Assembly: GCA_023421955.1 (NCBI GenBank)
Contig: JAEZSE010000050.1
Coordinates: forward strand, 124,001 to 188,000
Origin: Bacillota bacterium
Lineage (GTDB): Bacteria > Bacillota > Clostridia > Christensenellales > UMGS416
Direction of reading: 5' to 3'
DNA: 64,000 nucleotides
Under the pieces are notes generated by a model. The model was not told where the DNA came from. It saw nothing but the letters and a program-made list of their open reading frames with translations, and ran no database searches. The translations under genes and the position numbers were made by a program. Of this stretch, positions 53,138-60,776 are shown piece by piece (within the stretch, counting starts at the first letter, position 1; every line of letters begins with the position of its first letter).

Positions 53138-53533
53138 TTATTCTTCGAGATCGTTGAGACATTCTTTGAAATCTTCCGATACCTCATCGATATAGTACCT
53201 CAATGCATCTATATGCTTAGGCATTACCATGAAGAGGTGAGGGACTTCCAACCCCAGCGCTCTAAATAGGCACAAGAGGAAGTAATAGATGCCCATATGC
53301 TGTTTTTGCTGCCGCAATTCATCCAGGTAATCCATAACCCTTTGCGGATTCATATCGGCGTCAACGATGGCGTCAACAAGGGGAGAAACGAATGTGCCGG
53401 ACATCAAGTTAATCTTGTCCCTGCTAATTTGGCCGTTGGCTGTCAGAACACCTTCTGTTCTGAGCAACCCCAAGTCAGCATCAATATCGTCGTCGATTGA
53501 CTTGTCCAGTAAGTCCAGCAGTTCATAGTCCAT
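53138..53533 (-). CDS. Acidic protein of unknown function
   Basis: 131 residues from MDYELLDLLDKSIDDDIDAD with AAGGAGGT 7 nt before the ATG at 53533. Strongly acidic and helical, with a Met-rich middle and LDELRQQKQHMGIYYFLLCL. No motif recognised. It is the last gene before the presumed element end; recombination directionality factors can be small and sit there, but this one is acidic, which does not fit a DNA-binding protein. Confidence 0.65.
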   Translation of the reverse strand: MDYELLDLLDKSIDDDIDADLGLLRTEGVLTANGQISRDKINLMSGTFVSPLVDAIVDADMNPQRVMDYLDELRQQKQHMGIYYFLLCLFRALGLEVPHLFMVMPKHIDALRYYIDEVSEDFKECLNDLEE

Positions 53534-53601
53534 CAAATTGACCTCCTTCATATATTTTGTTATAGGCTTTTATATCTCCTTATATCGCCCCATCTGAGCC
53601 T

Positions 53602-53697
53602 GGATAACAAAAAGATAACAATCTCGGTTCCTCATACATTTGCTGCATAGTCGTTCTTTTTGTTTGTGGTATTGAAAATTGGATAACACGGATAACA
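53602..53697. repeat. Four GATAACA heptamers near the element end
   Basis: GATAACA occurs at 53603-53609, 53614-53620, 53682-53688 and 53691-53697, all in the same orientation, as two pairs spaced 11 and 9 nt (start to start). They lie 100-195 bp from the tRNA-Ser 3' end. This is how integrase or Xis arm sites are often arranged. Confidence 0.5.
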
Positions 53698-53755
53698 TTT
53701 TGTCGTTTTGCGGGTGGTAGCATTAATGAAAGGGATATACCCCTGATAAGCGGAA

Positions 53756-53792
53756 GTCCCGAAAAACCTGATAAAATCAAGCTTTTCGGGAC
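53756..53792 (-). terminator. Hairpin downstream of tRNA-Ser
   Basis: The stem GTCCCGAAAA / TTTTCGGGAC with a 17-nt loop lies 4 nt after the encoded CCA. It could end the tRNA transcript or be part of the attachment region. Confidence 0.6.
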
Positions 53793-53796
53793 CCTT

Positions 53797-53886
53797 TGGC
53801 GGAGAGAGTGGGATTTGAACCCACGGTAGAGTTACCCCTACACATGATTTCCAGTCATGCTCCTTCGACCACTCAGACATCTCTCC
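53797..53886 (-). tRNA. tRNA-Ser (anticodon GGA)
   Basis: Acceptor GGAGAGA pairs with TCTCTCC; the anticodon stem CATGA encloses loop CTGGAAA (anticodon GGA). A long variable arm follows, then the T-loop GTTCAAATC, discriminator G and an encoded CCA. The 3' end points toward the ICE, the usual orientation for an integration target. Confidence 0.95.
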
Positions 53887-53922
53887 AAGTTATAAATATT
53901 CAGTTTTCCGCTTGCCTATTAG

Positions 53923-53974
53923 CTTTGGCGCACGATTTCCAGTCATGCTCCTTCGACCACTCAGACATCTCTCC
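53923..53974 (-). pseudogene. Partial tRNA-Ser copy
   Basis: 41 bases (53934-53974) are identical to the 5' half of the neighbouring tRNA-Ser (53846-53886), from the acceptor 5' strand into the anticodon loop and stem. Just beyond, CTTTGGCG repeats the sequence at the true tRNA 3' end. It looks like a tRNA copy with its variable and T arms deleted. Confidence 0.8.
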
Positions 53975-54135
53975 ATGCCGAATAGACCAATTAGCTTAAA
54001 TAGTATACAACAGGCCAAGTATGAAATCAAGTTTTGATCACATGATTTTTTATTGGAAAGTTCAGAAAATCACCGAAATTGCTGTTGACAGTCCAGCGCT
54101 TCCTGCATATAATAAATCTCACGTGCCAATCACGT

Positions 54136-54210
54136 TCCTCAGTAGCTCAATGGCAGAGCACTCGGCTGTTAACCGAGGGGTTGTAGGTTCGAGTCCTACC
54201 TGGGGAGCCA
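54136..54210 (+). tRNA. tRNA-Asn (anticodon GTT)
   Basis: Acceptor TCCTCAG pairs with CTGGGGA; D arm TAGCTCAATGGCAGAGCA; anticodon stem CTCGG with loop CTGTTAA (GTT); T-loop GTTCGAGTC; discriminator G and encoded CCA. Confidence 0.95.
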
Positions 54211-54243
54211 AGGCGCCCTGTCAGGTTGGCAGGGCGCCTTTTC
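54210..54243 (+). terminator. Terminator of tRNA-Asn
   Basis: An 11-bp stem AAGGCGCCCTG / CAGGGCGCCTT is followed by TTC. It begins at the last base of the tRNA. Confidence 0.85.
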
Positions 54244-54256
54244 AATAAGGATCAGA

Positions 54257-54760
54257 ATGATGGAAACCGGGCAGCAGTTGGGTCAGAATAATACGAACGA
54301 GAGAGTCCGGGTGATGGTCATTAAGTCCCGCCGGCTGCTGGAAGTGTGGTGTGACGATACAACGCTCCTGAGCTTGCCTGTAGCGCTCGGCAGCGAGCCG
54401 GTCGGGCCGAAGCAGCGCCAAGGCGATGGGAAGACACCGGAAGGCAATTATTACACCTGCGTGAGAAACGGGAAAAGCAAATATTACAAGGCCATCGGCA
54501 TCAATTACCCGAACAGGGTGGATGCAGACCGGGGGTTGTTGGACGGGCTGGTCAGTATGGAGCAACACAGCCAGATCATTGATGCGCTGCAAAATGGTAA
54601 ACGGCCGCCTTGGGACACAGCATTGGGCGGGGAGATCATGATCCATGGCGGCGGCACGGACCATGACTGGACCGCCGGCTGCATCGCCCTTTCAGACAGC
54701 GATATGGATCTACTGTGGGAGTTGGTTCCGGTCGGCACAAAAATCACGATCCAACCATAA
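54257..54760 (+). CDS. L,D-transpeptidase (YkuD) family protein
   Basis: 167 residues. The YkuD catalytic block is intact: EIMIHGGGTDHDWTAGCIAL with His130 and Cys142, preceded by GDGKTPEGNYY. L,D-transpeptidases make 3-3 peptidoglycan crosslinks or attach proteins to the wall. There is no signal peptide on this copy, which is unusual for a wall enzyme. AAGGA precedes the ATG. The next gene is a paralogue. Confidence 0.85.
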   Translation: MMETGQQLGQNNTNERVRVMVIKSRRLLEVWCDDTTLLSLPVALGSEPVGPKQRQGDGKTPEGNYYTCVRNGKSKYYKAIGINYPNRVDADRGLLDGLVSMEQHSQIIDALQNGKRPPWDTALGGEIMIHGGGTDHDWTAGCIALSDSDMDLLWELVPVGTKITIQP

Positions 54761-54800
54761 ATCCGTTCACGATTGCAGTTCGGGAAAGGTGGAAGCAGAG

Positions 54801-55481
54801 ATGAAGCGGTTGGGCTTTGCGGTGGTAATAACGCTGCTCACAGCGCTGCTTCTGGCCGCGTGCGCCGCAAAGACAGTGTGGCTGCCCTTGTTTGATTCAC
54901 CAGACCCAAACAGAACGCCCACTTATATCGATGACCCCTCCCCCACACCCACGGGCAAAAACCAGATTAATGAGAATGACATCTTCAAGAATGATGCAGA
55001 GTCGATGGCCGCCCCCCGCGTCGTCGTCTACAAAAGCAGAAACGTGCTGGAGTTGTGGGATGGAGACACGCTGATGGCACGGATGAAGGCTGCGATGGGA
55101 AAACATGACGGTCCAAAGCAAAAAAGCGGAGACGGCAAAACACCGGAAGGTACATACTATATCTGTAAATCCGTTGGCACAGGCCAATATTACAAGTCTC
55201 TCTTTTTCAGCTATCCCAATACGGACGACGCACTCGCAGGCCTCAATGACGAGAAGATCACCCAAGCGCAATACGATGAAATTGCCAGCGCCATCGACCG
55301 GCAGGAAATCCCCTTATGGAACACCAAACTGGGCGGAGAGATCGCCATCAGCGGCACCGGCACCATCGGTAAGGGGCTGGAAGGCAACTGGACTGGCGGC
55401 AATGTAGCTTTGAGCGATGAGGATATGGATTATCTTCTCAAGTATGTATCGCTAGGTGTTGAAGTGGAAATCAACCCGTGA
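54801..55481 (+). CDS. YkuD-fold lipoprotein lacking catalytic residues
   Basis: 226 residues from ATG at 54801 (a GGTGGA-type site). Lipobox LLLAACAAK, a Pro-rich linker, then a YkuD-like domain parallel to the upstream gene (VVVYKSRNVLELWDGDTLMA, SGDGKTPEGTYYICK). At the active site the sequence reads GGEIAISGTGT...WTGGNVALSD, so the His is Ser184 and the Cys is Asn201. It cannot act as a cysteine transpeptidase; a binding or regulatory role is likely. Confidence 0.8.
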   Translation: MKRLGFAVVITLLTALLLAACAAKTVWLPLFDSPDPNRTPTYIDDPSPTPTGKNQINENDIFKNDAESMAAPRVVVYKSRNVLELWDGDTLMARMKAAMGKHDGPKQKSGDGKTPEGTYYICKSVGTGQYYKSLFFSYPNTDDALAGLNDEKITQAQYDEIASAIDRQEIPLWNTKLGGEIAISGTGTIGKGLEGNWTGGNVALSDEDMDYLLKYVSLGVEVEINP

Positions 55482-55494
55482 AGTCCTGAAAGCG

Positions 55495-55527
55495 AAACAG
55501 CCTGGAGCAATAGGCTCCAGGCTGTTT
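55495..55527. terminator. Bidirectional terminator
   Basis: The stem AACAGCCTGGAGC / GCTCCAGGCTGTT lies between the convergent YkuD-fold and degV genes, with TTTGTT after it on the plus strand. Confidence 0.8.
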
Positions 55528-55539
55528 GTTATCTCTCAC

Positions 55540-56403
55540 TTAACGCGGGCTTCCAAAGCAGAATATTGCCATCGTGCCGGGGCCAGAGTGCGCGCCGATC
55601 ACCGGGCCTACCGTGTGAATCAGCACCTCCACATCCGGCAGCTTCTCCTTGACCAGGCGCTCCACCTCCTGGGCTTCTTCCAGCACATCACCATGGCTGA
55701 TGAACACGGCCTTCACAGAGCCATCATACCGCTCGGTGATCTTGTCCACAATCGTTTGAAGCGCCTTTTTGCGGCCCATCACCTTTTCCATTGCAATCAA
55801 TCGGCCTTCATCATCCACATGCAGCACGGGTTTGATCTTCATCAAAGTGCCCAAAATCGCCTGCGCCGCAGAGACCCTGCCCCCCCGGCGGAGGTGGTTG
55901 ATGTCATCCACAGTGAACCAATGCACCAGGCGCAGCTTGTTCTTTTCCAGCCAACCGGCCAACTCCTCCGCACCCATGCCGTCGTCACGTAGCTTGGCGG
56001 CCTGCCACACCAGCAACCCCTCGCCCATCGACGCGCACATAGAATCGATCACATAGATCTTACACCCGGGAAACTCCTCCCTCAGTTGATCCGCCGCCTG
56101 CATCGCGCACTGGCAGGTGCCGCTGAGCGCAGAGGAGAAAGCGATATAGACAATGTCCACACCGTTTTCCAGATAGGAGCGGAAGTGGGTGAGAAAACGG
56201 TCTGTGTTAATCAGTGTGGTGCTGGGCATTTGGCCGGCACGAACTTTTTCATAAAAGGTGTGAGGATCCATATCGGCGCCGAAATTGTCCCGATATTCAT
56301 TGCCCTCAAGGTTAAATAGCAACGGAAGCGTATCCACACCCATGCTTTCAACGGATTTCTTGGGCATATCCATCGTGGAATCAGAAATGATTTTGTAAGT
56401 CAT
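55540..56403 (-). CDS. DegV family fatty-acid-binding protein
   Basis: 287 residues matching DegV/FakB: MTYKIISDSTMDMP at the start, SSALSGTCQCAMQAAD at about 91-106, DDINHLRRGGRVSAA at about 166-180, and the terminal HTVGPVIGAHSGPGTMAIFC. These proteins carry acyl chains to a fatty-acid kinase. AGGAGG upstream. Single gene with its own terminator. Confidence 0.93.
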   Translation of the reverse strand: MTYKIISDSTMDMPKKSVESMGVDTLPLLFNLEGNEYRDNFGADMDPHTFYEKVRAGQMPSTTLINTDRFLTHFRSYLENGVDIVYIAFSSALSGTCQCAMQAADQLREEFPGCKIYVIDSMCASMGEGLLVWQAAKLRDDGMGAEELAGWLEKNKLRLVHWFTVDDINHLRRGGRVSAAQAILGTLMKIKPVLHVDDEGRLIAMEKVMGRKKALQTIVDKITERYDGSVKAVFISHGDVLEEAQEVERLVKEKLPDVEVLIHTVGPVIGAHSGPGTMAIFCFGSPR

Positions 56404-56586
56404 GGGTAATCCTCCTTTGCGAATACAACAACATTGTACTCAATATCATATGGTTACGCAAACCATATTTGTTTAATATTACCTCAATTTCACTTTTATG
56501 TACTAATGATTCTAAGATAATCCATTACCACACAGTATTCTGCCCCAATCTTCCTCATACAACCTAGTCGCTGCCTGGTGTGGCGG

Positions 56587-56614
56587 TTGCATTTGCTTTG
56601 GACTGTGCTATAGT
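56587..56614 (+). promoter_or_regulatory. Promoter of the DUF2161 gene
   Basis: TTGCAT and TATAGT separated by 16 nt, 40 nt before the start codon. Confidence 0.55.
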
Positions 56615-56653
56615 AAAACTAACAACATGCATCAGCATGAGCATGGAGATACA

Positions 56654-57421
56654 ATGGTAAAAAAGATGCATGGCGGCTTCGCTCTGGAGCAAGAGCTATA
56701 CAGCCCGGTGAAGGCTTTTCTGCACACAAGGGGCTGGGATGTGAAGGCCGAGGTGCAGGGGTGGGATGGCGCCGCCTGCCGGGATGGCAAATTGCTGGCA
56801 GTGGAAATGAAGCTCACGCTCAACCTGGAAGTGATCCTGCAGGCGGTGCAGCGGCAGAGGGTTGCCGACACTGTTTATATTGCCGTACCGGTTAAGCGAG
56901 CAGCAATGCGCACGCAGCGTTGGCGGGACACACTGGAACTGCTGAAGCGGTTGAACATCGGCCTACTTGCCGTGACGATGGCGGAGGGCGGCCACGACGT
57001 GGAAGAGCTGATCGAACCCGTGGAATCGCAGGGGCCGGCTGCCAGGGGCCACGCCGTGCGCCGGAGGATCCGTGTGCTGCAGGAGCTCAACGGCCGCTCC
57101 GGCGACTACAACACCGGCGGTGTTCACAAGGTGAAGCTGGTCACCGCCTATCGGGAAGCAGCCCTGCAGCTGGCATCCAAGCTGGCCGACAGCGGACCAA
57201 TGAGTGCCAAACAATTGAAGCCTGACGGGCAGAAATCCAGAGCCACCTACAACATCCTGACCGCAAACCACTACAATTGGTTCCAGAAGCTGGGTGGTGG
57301 GCTATTTGACATCACCGACGCGGGCAGGGCTGCGCTGCAGACTTATTCAGAAGTGCTGAACCACGCATGCACCGGATCCATTGGGGACGAAGAAGTGTTC
57401 GCAGGTACAGTAGAGGATTGA
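56654..57421 (+). CDS. DUF2161 PD-(D/E)XK phosphodiesterase-like protein
   Basis: 255 residues from MVKKMHGGFALEQELYSPVK, GGAG 5 nt before the ATG at 56654. The N-terminal half carries an E...D...ExK-like core (EQELYSPVKAFL; VQGWDGAACRDGKLLAVEMKL). The C-terminal part has a winged-helix-like region (ADSGPMSAKQLKPD...YNWFQKLGGGLFDITDAG). DUF2161 is a predicted nuclease of unknown substrate. Single gene with its own promoter. Confidence 0.8.
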   Translation: MVKKMHGGFALEQELYSPVKAFLHTRGWDVKAEVQGWDGAACRDGKLLAVEMKLTLNLEVILQAVQRQRVADTVYIAVPVKRAAMRTQRWRDTLELLKRLNIGLLAVTMAEGGHDVEELIEPVESQGPAARGHAVRRRIRVLQELNGRSGDYNTGGVHKVKLVTAYREAALQLASKLADSGPMSAKQLKPDGQKSRATYNILTANHYNWFQKLGGGLFDITDAGRAALQTYSEVLNHACTGSIGDEEVFAGTVED

Positions 57422-57491
57422 ACACACTCAAGCCAACCCACTGCCGATTATCGAAAGTCCTGTTGAATCCAGCCCCATCTGTTCACTTGAC

Positions 57492-57520
57492 TTGATTAAT
57501 TATTCTTCCAATTGTATAAT
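57492..57520 (+). promoter_or_regulatory. Promoter of argC
   Basis: TTGATT and a perfect TATAAT separated by 17 nt, 33 nt before the argC ATG. Confidence 0.75.
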
Positions 57521-57552
57521 TATAAATATCCCCTCATCAATCGGAGGATCCT

Positions 57553-58497
57553 ATGAAATACAAAGCATTCATTGACGGCCAGCACGGCACCACCGGCCTG
57601 CAAATTGAGGAGCGGCTTTCCGCCCATCCCGATATCGAGCTCATGCCAATTCCGGCAGACAAGCGCAAAGACACAGCAGCCCGCAAGGAATTCATCAACC
57701 ATGCTGATGTGGTGTTCCTCTGCCTGCCGGATGCCGCCGCAAAGGAATCGGTCTCCCTGCTCGAGAACAACCATACGAAAATCATAGACGCCAGCACTGC
57801 CCACCGCACCCACCCCGAGTGGGCCTATGGCCTGCCGGAGCTTGGCAGTGGGCAACGGGCAAAAATCGTCTCCTCCCGCTTCGTGTCGGTGCCAGGCTGC
57901 TACGCCACCTGCTTTGTGCTGGCGGCGGCTCCGCTGGTGGCGGAAGGCCTGGTGGGCAGCGATTATCCCTTTGTAATCAGCGGCGTATCCGGTTATAGCG
58001 GCGCAGGGCGCGAGGCCATCGAAAAATATGAGAACCCCAGCCGGTCAGACCATCTGTCGGCATCACTGTATTACGCGCTGGGGCTGGCCCACAAGCACCT
58101 GCCTGAAATGCGACTGCGCGCCGGCTTGCAAGCCTCCCCGGTGTTCAACCCGATCATCTGCGATTACCGGCAGGGCATGGCGGTCTCCGTGCCGGTGCTC
58201 AGCCGGCTTGCCAAACAGCCCCTCTCCCCCGCTCTGCTCCAGGAGTTATACAGCGGATATTACGCCGGCCAGCGTTTTGTGCGCGTAATGCCGCCGGAGG
58301 CTGCCGCCGGGTTAATAGACGGCTGCCTGGACCCGATGGCTTGCAACGGCACCAACATGGCCGAGGTGTTTGTACGCGGCAACGAGGAGCAGGCACTCGT
58401 GATGGTGCGGCTGGACAATTTGGGCAAGGGCTCCTCCGGCGCGGCAGTGCAATGTATGAACATCATGCTGGGGCTGGATGAAGAGCTGGGGCTATAA
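57553..58497 (+). CDS. argC: N-acetyl-gamma-glutamyl-phosphate reductase, type 2
   Basis: 314 residues. N-terminal FIDGQHGTTGLQIEERL is the NADP-binding start of the short (type 2) ArgC family. The catalytic Cys lies in VPGCYATCFVLAAAPL at about 117, and the HRTHPEWAYGLPEL block is present. It reduces N-acetylglutamyl phosphate in arginine synthesis. No other arg genes are near; the hexapeptide gene follows 37 nt later and may share the transcript. Confidence 0.93.
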   Translation: MKYKAFIDGQHGTTGLQIEERLSAHPDIELMPIPADKRKDTAARKEFINHADVVFLCLPDAAAKESVSLLENNHTKIIDASTAHRTHPEWAYGLPELGSGQRAKIVSSRFVSVPGCYATCFVLAAAPLVAEGLVGSDYPFVISGVSGYSGAGREAIEKYENPSRSDHLSASLYYALGLAHKHLPEMRLRAGLQASPVFNPIICDYRQGMAVSVPVLSRLAKQPLSPALLQELYSGYYAGQRFVRVMPPEAAAGLIDGCLDPMACNGTNMAEVFVRGNEEQALVMVRLDNLGKGSSGAAVQCMNIMLGLDEELGL

Positions 58498-58534
58498 ACA
58501 ATCATCCTCGCAACGGCGCGGTAAGGAGAAGACC

Positions 58535-59143
58535 ATGATCCTGCGTCATCTTGGCATGGAACCGGAAATAGACCCGAGCGCTATGATTGCGCCCACTGCC
58601 ACCATCTGCGGAGACGTGCAGATCGGCCCCAATTGCCGGATCATGCACGGCGCGGCCATCATCGCCGAGGGGGGCAGCATCCGCATCGGCGCAAGCTGTG
58701 TCGTGCTGGAAAACGCTGTGCTGCGCAGCACACCTCGCCATCACCTCACAATCGGCAGCAATGTGCTGGTGGGGCCCCACGCCCATGTGGTCGGCTGCAT
58801 AGTGGAGGATGAAGTTTTCATCGCCACCGGCGCTTCCATTTTCCATGGCGCAACGCTGAAAGCCCGCTCAGAAGTGCGAATTAACGGTGTGGTGCATTTG
58901 AGAACCGTACTGCCGGAGAACGCTACAGTGCCAATCGGCTGGGTCGCCGTGGGTGATCCGGCGGTGATCCTGCCGCCGGATCAGCACGAGGAGATCTGGG
59001 CTGTGCAGAAGCCGCTGAACTTCCCGTTAACTGTCTATGGCATTGACCGTGACGAAGACGGCGGCAACATCATGCCCCGGATCATGAAAAAAATGACCGA
59101 CAATCTGGCAAGCCACGGCCCTGACCACATCCTGATAGAATAA
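58535..59143 (+). CDS. Gamma-carbonic-anhydrase-like hexapeptide protein
   Basis: 202 residues from MILRHLGMEPEIDPSAMIAP, with AAGGAGA before the ATG at 58535. A left-handed beta-helix of hexapeptide repeats (about 17-115: VQIGPNCRIMHGAAIIAEGG and so on) carries His residues near RHHLTIGSNVLVGPHAHVVGC as in YrdA/gamma-CA proteins, followed by a C-terminal helix. Could be a carbonic anhydrase or an acyltransferase; the sequence alone does not decide. Confidence 0.82.
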   Translation: MILRHLGMEPEIDPSAMIAPTATICGDVQIGPNCRIMHGAAIIAEGGSIRIGASCVVLENAVLRSTPRHHLTIGSNVLVGPHAHVVGCIVEDEVFIATGASIFHGATLKARSEVRINGVVHLRTVLPENATVPIGWVAVGDPAVILPPDQHEEIWAVQKPLNFPLTVYGIDRDEDGGNIMPRIMKKMTDNLASHGPDHILIE

Positions 59144-59200
59144 CAACCGCATACCTTATGAACACGTTGCATACAATCTCCTGTCAGGAGGCCGGTGCCC

Positions 59201-59635
59201 GTGGCAGGATTATCCGCAGTCGAAGCAAGATTGAAGCTGCCCGTGTTGAAACGGGTGAAGAAACTGAAGAAGCTCCGCCGCCGCATGCGACTGTGGGGTG
59301 CCTGCGGCGCGCTGCTTGCAGTGACCGGCTGCGGGCCGCTGTTGTATTATCTGTTTTCAGGAGCGCTCCCCCCCATTTCGTTCGAGCACACAATCTACAT
59401 CTCAAACGAGTGGGCGGTGATTGCCGGCACGGTGCTGATCGGCTGGTTGGGCTCCATGCTTTTCTACGGGCAATACAAACGTGACAAGGACAAGTTTGAT
59501 AAAATCCGTGCAGGCGCCGTTGACCTGATTAAGTCCGGCGACCCGATCTGCGAGTGCAAGTGGACCCCCTGCTCCTGCAAGGATGAATTGATTGGCGTGA
59601 TGAACGAGCATCACGACATCAATTTGTCATATTGA
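59201..59635 (+). CDS. Two-helix membrane protein, unknown function
   Basis: 144 residues from GTG at 59201 (AGGAGG about 9 nt upstream; an in-frame GTG at 59195 is too close). A basic N-terminus (KRVKKLKKLRRRMR), two membrane helices (about 31-50 and 68-87) and a C-terminal Cys cluster CECKWTPCSCKDE suggest a membrane-anchored metal- or redox-sensing protein. Not recognised. Confidence 0.65.
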   Translation: MAGLSAVEARLKLPVLKRVKKLKKLRRRMRLWGACGALLAVTGCGPLLYYLFSGALPPISFEHTIYISNEWAVIAGTVLIGWLGSMLFYGQYKRDKDKFDKIRAGAVDLIKSGDPICECKWTPCSCKDELIGVMNEHHDINLSY

Positions 59636-59678
59636 ACCCATCGAGCAGACCCATTTGCTGACAAATTCAGCCAACTTC

Positions 59679-59707
59679 TTCTCATTTGTCATATGTCCGG
59701 TTATAAT
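59679..59707 (+). promoter_or_regulatory. Promoter of the VOC gene
   Basis: TTCTCA and a perfect TATAAT separated by 17 nt, 28 nt before the ATG. Confidence 0.6.
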
Positions 59708-59734
59708 GGCATCATTCATTTGGGGAGGTTTCTG

Positions 59735-60127
59735 ATGGCAGGATTGAAAGGCCTGGCGCATATCGGCGTCTATACGGCAGACATGGACAAGACACTGGAT
59801 TTCTACTGCAACAAGCTTGGCTTTGAATTGTTTTACAGCCGCGACCTTGGCACGACACAGCTTCGTTTCGTGCGCGCCGGCGGCTGTATCCTTGAGTTTA
59901 TCAAGCCTGAACAATATGATGGCTCCAAGCCCACCGACGGCGTGATCGCCCACATCGCCATTGAAGTGGAGGATATCCGCGCCGTTGTGGCAGGCCTCAA
60001 AGGCAAGGGCGTGGCATTCCGCACAGAGGATGTGGCCGTGCTGCCGCTTTTCCCAACAGGCAGCACCAACATTTTCCTGACCGGACCTAACGGCGAATCG
60101 CTGGAGCTCTACGAGTACAAGACCTGA
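59735..60127 (+). CDS. VOC (glyoxalase/dioxygenase fold) protein
   Basis: 130 residues from MAGLKGLAHIGVYTADMDKT, with GGGGAGG upstream. Typical paired beta-alpha-beta-beta-beta units: His9, Glu at ILEFIKPE, His at IAHIAIEV and Glu at ESLELYEYK are placed like glyoxalase I metal ligands. The substrate is unknown; methylglyoxal detoxification is possible. Monocistronic. Confidence 0.88.
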   Translation: MAGLKGLAHIGVYTADMDKTLDFYCNKLGFELFYSRDLGTTQLRFVRAGGCILEFIKPEQYDGSKPTDGVIAHIAIEVEDIRAVVAGLKGKGVAFRTEDVAVLPLFPTGSTNIFLTGPNGESLELYEYKT

Positions 60128-60165
60128 ACCACGATCGCCACCGTTATTGGGCGGATCAAATCAAC

Positions 60166-60199
60166 AAAGCGGACAGCCAATGGGGCTGCCCGCTTTTTC
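60166..60199 (+). terminator. Terminator of the VOC gene
   Basis: The stem AAAGCGG.CAGCC / GGCTG.CCGCTTT is followed by TTCT. Confidence 0.85.
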
Positions 60200-60219
60200 T
60201 GATCTGTCCGTTATGTAGC

Positions 60220-60486
60220 TCAGCAGGGTTTGTTGCAATCACAGTTGTTGCCCAGGAATCCATTGTTGCCGTTGCACAAAAACAGGATGGCGATCACAAT
60301 CAGAATCCAGGTCCAGTCGTTGCCATTGTTGTCGCAGGGATCGCACGGGTTGTTGTTGTTATTGCCAAAGAGCCCATTGTTGCCATTGCAAAGAAACAGG
60401 ATTGCGATCACAATGAGGATCCACCAGCTGTTGTCGTCGTTTCCCCCGCAACCGCCGCCGCCAAATAAGTTACCCAAGCTGCCCAT
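60220..60486 (-). CDS. Small protein with duplicated membrane segment, Asn/Gly-rich
   Basis: 88 residues. The block WILIVIAILFLCNGNNG occurs twice (about 22-38 and 60-76), separated by an Asn/Asp/Cys-rich linker (NNNNNPCDPCDNNGNDW) and flanked by Gly- and Cys-rich ends. It resembles the short hydrophobic Gly/Asn-rich proteins common in spore-forming Clostridia, possibly spore-coat related. The duplication is seen directly; the role is inference. Confidence 0.65.
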   Translation of the reverse strand: MGSLGNLFGGGGCGGNDDNSWWILIVIAILFLCNGNNGLFGNNNNNPCDPCDNNGNDWTWILIVIAILFLCNGNNGFLGNNCDCNKPC

Positions 60487-60556
60487 ATACTCTACCTCCT
60501 CGAAGCCGAATGCTCAGTCCTTACATCATACGCAGACTGTTGGGAGGAGGTTACAC

Positions 60557-60679
60557 ATGGTTGGCTGGCGGTACTCTGTGACAACCGGGCACCGACGTGG
60601 CAGAATAACTGCTGAAACAAGCCTGCTTGAGCTTAGCATGGCGGAAATGGATGATCTGTTTCGTAACCAAGCTCTGTAA
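60557..60679 (+). CDS. 40-residue small protein
   Basis: ATG at 60557 with GGGAGGAGG 6 nt upstream, encoding MVGWRYSVTTGHRRGRITAE followed by a short acidic helix to FRNQAL. The excellent site and clean stop support expression. It is divergent from the Asn/Gly-rich gene. Function unknown. Confidence 0.5.
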   Translation: MVGWRYSVTTGHRRGRITAETSLLELSMAEMDDLFRNQAL

Positions 60680-60742
60680 GAAAAGTATGCGCTGAACAAC
60701 AATAAAGCCGCTTCAAACAGTGGGACAAATCATAAAATACAG

Positions 60743-60769
60743 CACCCTGGCAACAATATTGCCGGGGTG
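60743..60769 (+). promoter_or_regulatory. Hairpin over the azoreductase start region
   Basis: An 11-bp stem CACCCTGGCAA / TTGCCGGGGTG (one T-G wobble) ends 7 nt before the ATG and is followed by TTTCTT. The only SD-like bases (GGGG) are inside the stem, so it could block translation or end transcription. Confidence 0.45.
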
Positions 60770-60776
60770 TTTCTTC

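Noticed and set aside
53632..53880. 82-residue minus-strand open frame
   Set aside because: Its first part is a translation of tRNA-Ser.
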